DNA of 64,000 bases from Chryseobacterium nakagawai. GTDB lineage: Bacteria; Bacteroidota; Bacteroidia; Flavobacteriales; Weeksellaceae. The DNA is taken from positions 922,501 through 986,500 of the forward strand of contig NZ_LR134386.1 of NCBI RefSeq assembly GCF_900637665.1, read 5' to 3'. This document shows, piece by piece, positions 59,242 through 64,000 of the stretch. The first letter of the stretch is position 1, and the number at the start of each line of letters is the position of its first letter. The notes beneath the pieces were generated by a model. That model had not been told where the DNA came from and ran no database searches. It saw nothing but the letters and a program-made list of their open reading frames with translations. The position numbers were made by a program, and so were the translations under genes.

Positions 59242-61608
59242 ATGAAGCGTATATTTTTTCTGATCTCGGCTTTTTCTTCCTCAGCATTGGCTGCCTGCCC
59301 AATTACCTTAGTTGTTAAAAACATCAAGAATTATAATCATGATGAAGTATATGTAGTTATTAACGGGGAAAAGAAAAAGATTTCAAAACAGGGAACTGTT
59401 GATTTTGCTGAGGTTTCTGATGGTCTTGTAAAGGTGTCTGTATTGTATCAGAATAAAGCTGTTTATAATGATACGCTACATATCGATTGTCAATCGCACC
59501 AGAAATACGAAATAGAGATTTCAAATGCGAACCGGATTGATGAAGTTTATATCAGAGGTAAAAAGAAACTTGAAAAATTAAAGGAAACACCGCTAAGTGT
59601 AAAAATCGTTGATATGCAGGCGGTAAAAAGCCAGGCAAACAATATTGGTGAAATACTGAATATGGCGACCGGAGTTAAGCTCCGAACTGAAGGGGGCGTT
59701 GGTTCCGCATTTCAGGTCAATCTGGGAGGGCTTCAGGGGAAAGCAGTCAGAATTTTTAGGGATGGTGTTCCCATTGAATTTTATGGTCACAGCTTTAATC
59801 CTAATGTTTTGTCTCCCAATATGCTGGATAGAGTAGATGTTTACAAAGGGGTAATGCCTATATCGTTGGCATCGGACGCTTTAGGAGGCGGGATTAATTT
59901 TATCTCAAAGCCGATACAGAAAGATAACCTTGAGATATCAAATGAGATTGCGTCATTCAGTACCTATAAATCACATCTTAATGCTGTATTTATAGGGAAA
60001 AAAGACAGTTTGTTTTATATAGGAACCCAGGCTAGTTATGTGTTTTCCAAAAATAATTATAAAATTCTCGGTGAAGTTATTGATCCTGAAACGGCCAATC
60101 TTAAAAAAGTGGAAGCCAGAAGATTTCATGACGATACCGAAGCTTCTTATATGGAGGTTTACACCGGAGTAAGGAATAAAAGCTGGGCGAATGACTTTAG
60201 AGTAGGATTTATCTATTCTCATTTTTATAAGGAAATTCAGAATGACCTCGAAATGAGAAAACCTTACGGAGAAGCTTTCGCAAAGGAAAATAATGTGACA
60301 GGGTATCTTCAGTATAAAAAAATGTTCTTTGATAATCGTCTTAAAGTAGATTTGATGACTGCCTTCGCGAGATATAACAATTCTTTTGTGGACATCAGCA
60401 GACGAAGATATAATTGGCTGGGAGAATACACTTTCAGTAATGAAAACAGCGTTGGTGAGATCAATAAAGGGAATGATCTGAAGATGAATTACAATATGTT
60501 TCATACAAGGCTCAATGCCGCATTCAGAATCAATAATAATCACAGCCTGGAATTTGGAAATATGTATTTCTATCAAAGAAGGAAGGGAAGTGATCCTTAT
60601 GGGGCTGTCAATGTATACGGAGATGATGTTCTTAAAACCCCGGCGGTTTACAACAAGAATATTGCAGCACTGGGATTGGTATCTCATTGGCTTGACCGTA
60701 AAGTAGAAACTGTACTTGGGGTAAAGAATTATTTCTTCAGTTCTAAAGGATATACTACTGATAAATATAATTTCGCATGGGATTCTGACCGGAGTAAGAA
60801 TGCCTCCGGATATATGGCTGGTATAAGTTATAAGCCTAAAAACTTTATCCTGAAATTATCCTATGAAAAAGCGGTTCGTCTTCCTGATGAAACTGAAATT
60901 TTCGGAGATGGAATTTTAATCAAAGAAAATCTTGATCTGGAGCCGGAAAAAAGTGATAATGTAAATGTTGTTCTGGATTATACTTCATCGAATTATAAAC
61001 TGAATACGAGTTTAAATCTCTTTTACAGAAACGTCAAAAACACCATATTCATGATACCGGATAATCCTTATGGAAGGTATCAGAACTATTATGACAACAG
61101 AATTCTTGGATTAGAGTATGAGATCAATTATCAGCCTATAAAAAATCTTCAGACAGGATTCAATTTTACCTACCAGGATATAAGGCTTAAAAACCTTTCC
61201 GGTTCTGAAAAGATCTGGGAAGATGCCCGACAGCCGAATATTCCTTACTTATTTGGGAATCATTATCTGAGAGTGAATTTTTCAGATATTCTGAAAATGA
61301 AGGATAAGGTGGAGCTGTACTACAACATTAATTATGTGCATCGTTTTCTGTTATACCCTGTACCGAAAAACCTTGAGCCGGGATTGTTTTCTAAAGCAAC
61401 TATAGCTTCCAGTGACCTTCTGATCCCGAATGACGGGAGACTGGGAATGGTAGATGTAGGGGTAGGAATTACCTATTTCCTTGCAGATCCTAAGCTGGCC
61501 ATTAATTTTAGCATTAATAATCTTACGAACGAAAGACTGTATGATAATTATAATGCACAGAAACCTACAAGATCATACCATTTGAAATTAACGTATACAA
61601 TTTTTTAA
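59242..61608 (+). CDS. TonB-dependent siderophore receptor
   Basis: 788 residues, outer-membrane barrel. A signal peptide (to about ALA) is followed by a ~75-residue beta-sandwich extension with Cys19 and Cys83, which could form a disulfide. A TonB-box-like DEVYIRG precedes the plug (LKETPLSVKIVDMQAVKSQA, residues ~115-235, with GGLQGKAVRIFRDGVPI). The 22-strand barrel ends in an aromatic residue (LKLTYTIF). It lies two bases after the hydroxylase gene and should import the ferric siderophore made by the operon, or a foreign one. Confidence 0.92.
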   Translation: MKRIFFLISAFSSSALAACPITLVVKNIKNYNHDEVYVVINGEKKKISKQGTVDFAEVSDGLVKVSVLYQNKAVYNDTLHIDCQSHQKYEIEISNANRIDEVYIRGKKKLEKLKETPLSVKIVDMQAVKSQANNIGEILNMATGVKLRTEGGVGSAFQVNLGGLQGKAVRIFRDGVPIEFYGHSFNPNVLSPNMLDRVDVYKGVMPISLASDALGGGINFISKPIQKDNLEISNEIASFSTYKSHLNAVFIGKKDSLFYIGTQASYVFSKNNYKILGEVIDPETANLKKVEARRFHDDTEASYMEVYTGVRNKSWANDFRVGFIYSHFYKEIQNDLEMRKPYGEAFAKENNVTGYLQYKKMFFDNRLKVDLMTAFARYNNSFVDISRRRYNWLGEYTFSNENSVGEINKGNDLKMNYNMFHTRLNAAFRINNNHSLEFGNMYFYQRRKGSDPYGAVNVYGDDVLKTPAVYNKNIAALGLVSHWLDRKVETVLGVKNYFFSSKGYTTDKYNFAWDSDRSKNASGYMAGISYKPKNFILKLSYEKAVRLPDETEIFGDGILIKENLDLEPEKSDNVNVVLDYTSSNYKLNTSLNLFYRNVKNTIFMIPDNPYGRYQNYYDNRILGLEYEINYQPIKNLQTGFNFTYQDIRLKNLSGSEKIWEDARQPNIPYLFGNHYLRVNFSDILKMKDKVELYYNINYVHRFLLYPVPKNLEPGLFSKATIASSDLLIPNDGRLGMVDVGVGITYFLADPKLAINFSINNLTNERLYDNYNAQKPTRSYHLKLTYTIF

Positions 61609-61618
61609 TATTATAATC

Positions 61619-62899
61619 ATGAGAAAATCAAAATCGATTTCAATCATTTTATCTGCATTAAGCCTATTGCTTTTTACCCATTGCAGCAGCGATGACAGTA
61701 TTGAAGAGCAGAAACAGCCAACCACAACAGCTAAAGACAGCTGGATCATTTATAACAGTACAGCAGGATGGGGAGGAAATATTTATTCATTCTCAGAACT
61801 GCCTCAGGGAGAACTTTCATTAGCTGATAAAAAGCCGTTCTACCAGATTGCTTATTCTGCAGGAGGGAAAGCTTTTGGAGAAAACATGTACAGATTGGGA
61901 GGAGCCGCTTCTTCAGAAGAAGGATTTTCTAAATTGACAGCAGATAATGCCGGAAATATTTCATCAAAAGGGTTTATTGCTACTCAAAATAATGGATTTG
62001 AACCTAATTATCTTGTCGTAAGTGATACAGAAGGATATTATTGGGATGGTTCCAGAGGAATGCTTAAAATCCAAACCTTTAATCCGGGAACCATGCAGCG
62101 TACAGGAGAAATTGACCTGTCTTCATTAGCTCAAACTATTGACCCTGCAGTGCTTGAACCAGGAGAAACAGCTTATCAGGCTGCCGGACAATTAATTCTA
62201 ATAAAAAGAGATGATAAATTGTATCTTGATTTACAGATTGGTAAAAAAGGATCGAACTGGCAGATCAAACCTGTTGTAAAAGAAGTGGCTGTTGCAGTTT
62301 ATAACCTGACCTCAAAAAAGGTGGAAAATGTTACAAAATATCCTAATACTACCAACTTGGGACTTTTCACTGACCATGTCCTATGGAGTATTGATGAGGT
62401 AACCAAAGATATTTATATGGTAGCAGCATCAGATATGAAAGCTCAGGAATCAGCATATTCATCAAAAATTTTAAGAATAAAGAACGGGCAAACTGTCTTC
62501 GATGCTGGTTTTGAAATTGATATGAAGAATTATGTACAGCCGGCGGAGTTTAACAGAATCTTCGCTTATAACAATAAAATTTATACTACCATTCCTTCAA
62601 CAGGTGCATCCTATTATGCAGGAGGCCATGGGGTAAGCTACAGAAATGATATCTGGTTCTGGAACGAAATTGATGTTCAGACGAAGAAGGCTGTAAAACT
62701 GGATATTCCGGTAGATAATTTCTACAACTATCAAAACCCATTCTTGTATAAAAACAGAATCTATTTCATGTCTAATAATAAAGCTGATAACTTTTCAGGC
62801 TTAAGTTCTTATGACCCGGTTTCTAAAAACACTAAAGTTGAGTTTAAACTTAAAGGAAGCGGAAGATTAATGGGTGTGAATGTCATTTCTAAAAAATAA
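61619..62899 (+). CDS. DUF4374-like surface lipoprotein (XusB-like siderophore binder)
   Basis: 426 residues. Signal peptide with LLLFTHC and lipid cysteine at residue 22, followed by SSDDSIEEQ; such acidic residues after the cysteine resemble the lipoprotein export signal that sends Bacteroidota lipoproteins to the cell surface. The rest is beta-rich with repeated YWDG, LYLDLQIG, WFWNEIDV and IYFMSNNKAD strands, consistent with the DUF4374 beta-propeller. XusB, a DUF4374 lipoprotein of Bacteroides, binds ferric siderophores beside a TonB receptor. Family assignment is from recall. Starts ten bases after the receptor gene; terminator follows. Confidence 0.8.
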   Translation: MRKSKSISIILSALSLLLFTHCSSDDSIEEQKQPTTTAKDSWIIYNSTAGWGGNIYSFSELPQGELSLADKKPFYQIAYSAGGKAFGENMYRLGGAASSEEGFSKLTADNAGNISSKGFIATQNNGFEPNYLVVSDTEGYYWDGSRGMLKIQTFNPGTMQRTGEIDLSSLAQTIDPAVLEPGETAYQAAGQLILIKRDDKLYLDLQIGKKGSNWQIKPVVKEVAVAVYNLTSKKVENVTKYPNTTNLGLFTDHVLWSIDEVTKDIYMVAASDMKAQESAYSSKILRIKNGQTVFDAGFEIDMKNYVQPAEFNRIFAYNNKIYTTIPSTGASYYAGGHGVSYRNDIWFWNEIDVQTKKAVKLDIPVDNFYNYQNPFLYKNRIYFMSNNKADNFSGLSSYDPVSKNTKVEFKLKGSGRLMGVNVISKK

Positions 62900-62942
62900 T
62901 TTCTTTTTTGTTAGTACAATAAGATCATTTGATTTAACGACA

Positions 62943-62970
62943 GCCGGGAGAGTTTTCTCCCGGTTTTTTT
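62943..62970 (+). terminator. Terminator of the siderophore operon
   Basis: CCGGGAGA pairs with TCTCCCGG, with AGC/GTT flanks, then seven T. It marks the end of the four-gene operon. Confidence 0.88.
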
Positions 62971-63092
62971 GTGATAAGGAAGGACGTGTAGAACTGAAAG
63001 CTAGTCGTTATCATAGACAAGATTATTAAAATTCAACCTGAACTACAAGTTAAGCTTCTAATAACCTCCTTTTATTTATAGTTTAAGAGCAC

Positions 63093-63122
63093 TTCCGTCT
63101 TTCATCCTCAAGCTTCCCGTCA
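63093..63122. repeat. Purine-rich repeat-like stretch
   Basis: On the minus strand GACGGGAAGCTTGAGGATGA continues into AAGACGGAAG. The GGAAG..GATGAAAGA pattern resembles the arms of the 31175-31336 element. No gene lies in this 288-base gap. Confidence 0.35.
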
Positions 63123-63162
63123 TATAAATCACAATTTTATTATTCCATACTCACTTATTTAC

Positions 63163-63170
63163 TAAATTTG
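63163..63170 (+). promoter_or_regulatory. -7 box of the serine hydrolase gene
   Basis: TAAATTTG, exact TAnnTTTG, 17 bases before the ATG at 63188. Confidence 0.55.
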
Positions 63171-63187
63171 GGAAAATTAAAAAAATA

Positions 63188-64000
63188 ATGAAGCAGAAAT
63201 TTTCTTTTTTCATTTTTCTTTTAACCGTAGGATTAGCGAATGCACAGGTTGAAGAGAAAAAACTGGATGATCTGATCCAAAATACTTTGAAAACTTTTGA
63301 CGTTCCGGGAATGTCGGTAGGAATTGTAAAAGACGGAAAAGTTACCTACTCCAAAGGATTTGGAGTACGTTCTCTTACCTCTAAACAACCAATGGATGAT
63401 AGTACTTTGGTAGGAATTGCTTCCAATTCCAAAGGTTTTACTTGTGTAGCATTAGCAATTTTAGCAGATGAAGGAAAATTGAATTGGGACGATAAAGTTT
63501 CAAAATACATCCCTGAATTTCAAATGTATGATCCTTACGTTTCTCAAAATATTACGATCAAGGATCTTATTACTCACAGAGCCGGACTAGGATTAGGACA
63601 AGGAGATTTAATGTTTTTTCCGGAAGGAGGAAGCTTAACCGTTAATGATATTGTTCACAATGTGAGATACCTGAAACCAGAAAACCCTTTCAGAACAACT
63701 TTAGATTATAATAATATCATGTTCATCGTTGCCGGTGAAGTAATCCACAGAATTTCAGGATTAAGCTGGGCCGAATTTATTGAGCAGAGAATCATGAAAC
63801 CTGTAGGAATGACTTCCAGCTTTGGAAGCTACAACAGAGCGAAAGCAGTAACAAATAAAATTGATGCCCACGCTCCTGTAGATGGAAAAGCGATTGCCGT
63901 TCCTCACGATTGGAATGAAACCGGAAATGCCGCCGGAGGGATCATGAGTAATATTAAAGACATGACCACCTGGGCAGAATGTTTATTAAATAATTTCACT
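63188..64000 (+). CDS. Serine beta-lactamase-like hydrolase (partial, 3' end outside window)
   Basis: 271 codons are visible before the window ends. A signal peptide (MKQKFSFFIFLLTVGLANAQ) is followed by a class C beta-lactamase/DD-peptidase domain. The nucleophile motif S-x-x-K is SNSK near residue 80, and the Y-x-N motif is YNN (LDYNNIMFIVAGEVI). The third K-T-G motif should lie beyond the end. Likely an esterase or peptidase of the serine hydrolase (Pfam Beta-lactamase) family; resistance cannot be claimed. Own -7 box; not part of the siderophore operon. Confidence 0.88.
   Translation, partial: MKQKFSFFIFLLTVGLANAQVEEKKLDDLIQNTLKTFDVPGMSVGIVKDGKVTYSKGFGVRSLTSKQPMDDSTLVGIASNSKGFTCVALAILADEGKLNWDDKVSKYIPEFQMYDPYVSQNITIKDLITHRAGLGLGQGDLMFFPEGGSLTVNDIVHNVRYLKPENPFRTTLDYNNIMFIVAGEVIHRISGLSWAEFIEQRIMKPVGMTSSFGSYNRAKAVTNKIDAHAPVDGKAIAVPHDWNETGNAAGGIMSNIKDMTTWAECLLNNFT

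Noticed and set aside
59971..60687. 238-codon minus frame inside the TonB receptor gene
   Set aside because: Antisense shadow; the plus-strand receptor is complete and matches its family.
63188..64000. Beta-lactam resistance gene
   Set aside because: The fold is shared by many esterases and peptidases, and the third motif lies beyond the window.

Overview
The window is AT-rich chromosomal DNA from a member of the Bacteroidota, class Flavobacteriia, most likely Chryseobacterium or a close relative in the Weeksellaceae. The pointers are: many matches to the flavobacterial -7 promoter box TAnnTTTG; type IX secretion components (PorV/PorQ-like, PorP/SprF-like) and a T9SS C-terminal sorting tail; typical flavobacterial gene pairs such as DUF3822/RsmD and LemA/TPM; and intergenic repeat families of the kind I associate with this genus. 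No taxonomic search was run, so the species is not assigned.

Layout. 1-458: 3' end of a 23S rRNA gene, 5S rRNA and terminator (end of an rrn operon). 459-1154: gene-free mosaic of repeat-like elements plus one structured element. 1155-3771: VWA protein and AAA+ ATPase pair. 3855-5483: acyl-CoA carboxylase carboxyltransferase subunit (minus). 5639-5748: candidate small RNA. 5767-12149: GNAT, DMT transporter, then a PorV-like protein, a small secreted protein and a large ELWxxDGT-repeat T9SS cargo. 12555-21641: uvrC, secreted proteins, hutH, GNAT, a subtilase lipoprotein, a DODA-type dioxygenase and YceI. 21920-31913: DPP-IV-like peptidase, TraB-like protein, LLM oxidoreductase, sbcDC, VF530 protein, SlyD-like FKBP. 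32052-36625: small secreted proteins, YchJ, and an operon led by an M3 peptidase. 36876-42141: head-GIN lipoprotein, kefF/kefB-type pair, lemA-TPM-TPM. 42219-55972: mostly housekeeping (folA, coaD, ddl, PASTA protein, RluD-type synthase, PorP/SprF, hemW, murI, rsmD, Smr, phosphodiesterase) plus a divergent nitroreductase/HxlR pair with a clear operator. 56319-62899: a four-gene siderophore locus. 63188-64000: beginning of a serine beta-lactamase-like hydrolase that runs off the window.

The most distinctive region is 56319-62899. It links hydroxamate siderophore enzymes (an IucB/RhbD-type acetyltransferase fused to about 345 residues of unrecognised N-terminal sequence, and an IucD/PvdA-type N-hydroxylase) to a TonB-dependent receptor and a DUF4374-type lipoprotein resembling the XusB siderophore-binding lipoprotein of gut Bacteroides. 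No recognisable NIS synthetase or amino-acid decarboxylase is present in the window, so either the N-terminal domain supplies a missing step or the pathway is completed elsewhere.

No tRNA, CRISPR array, insertion sequence, integrase or prophage gene was recognised. Where a promoter box falls inside the longest open frame I moved the start to the first suitable codon downstream, and the entry says so.
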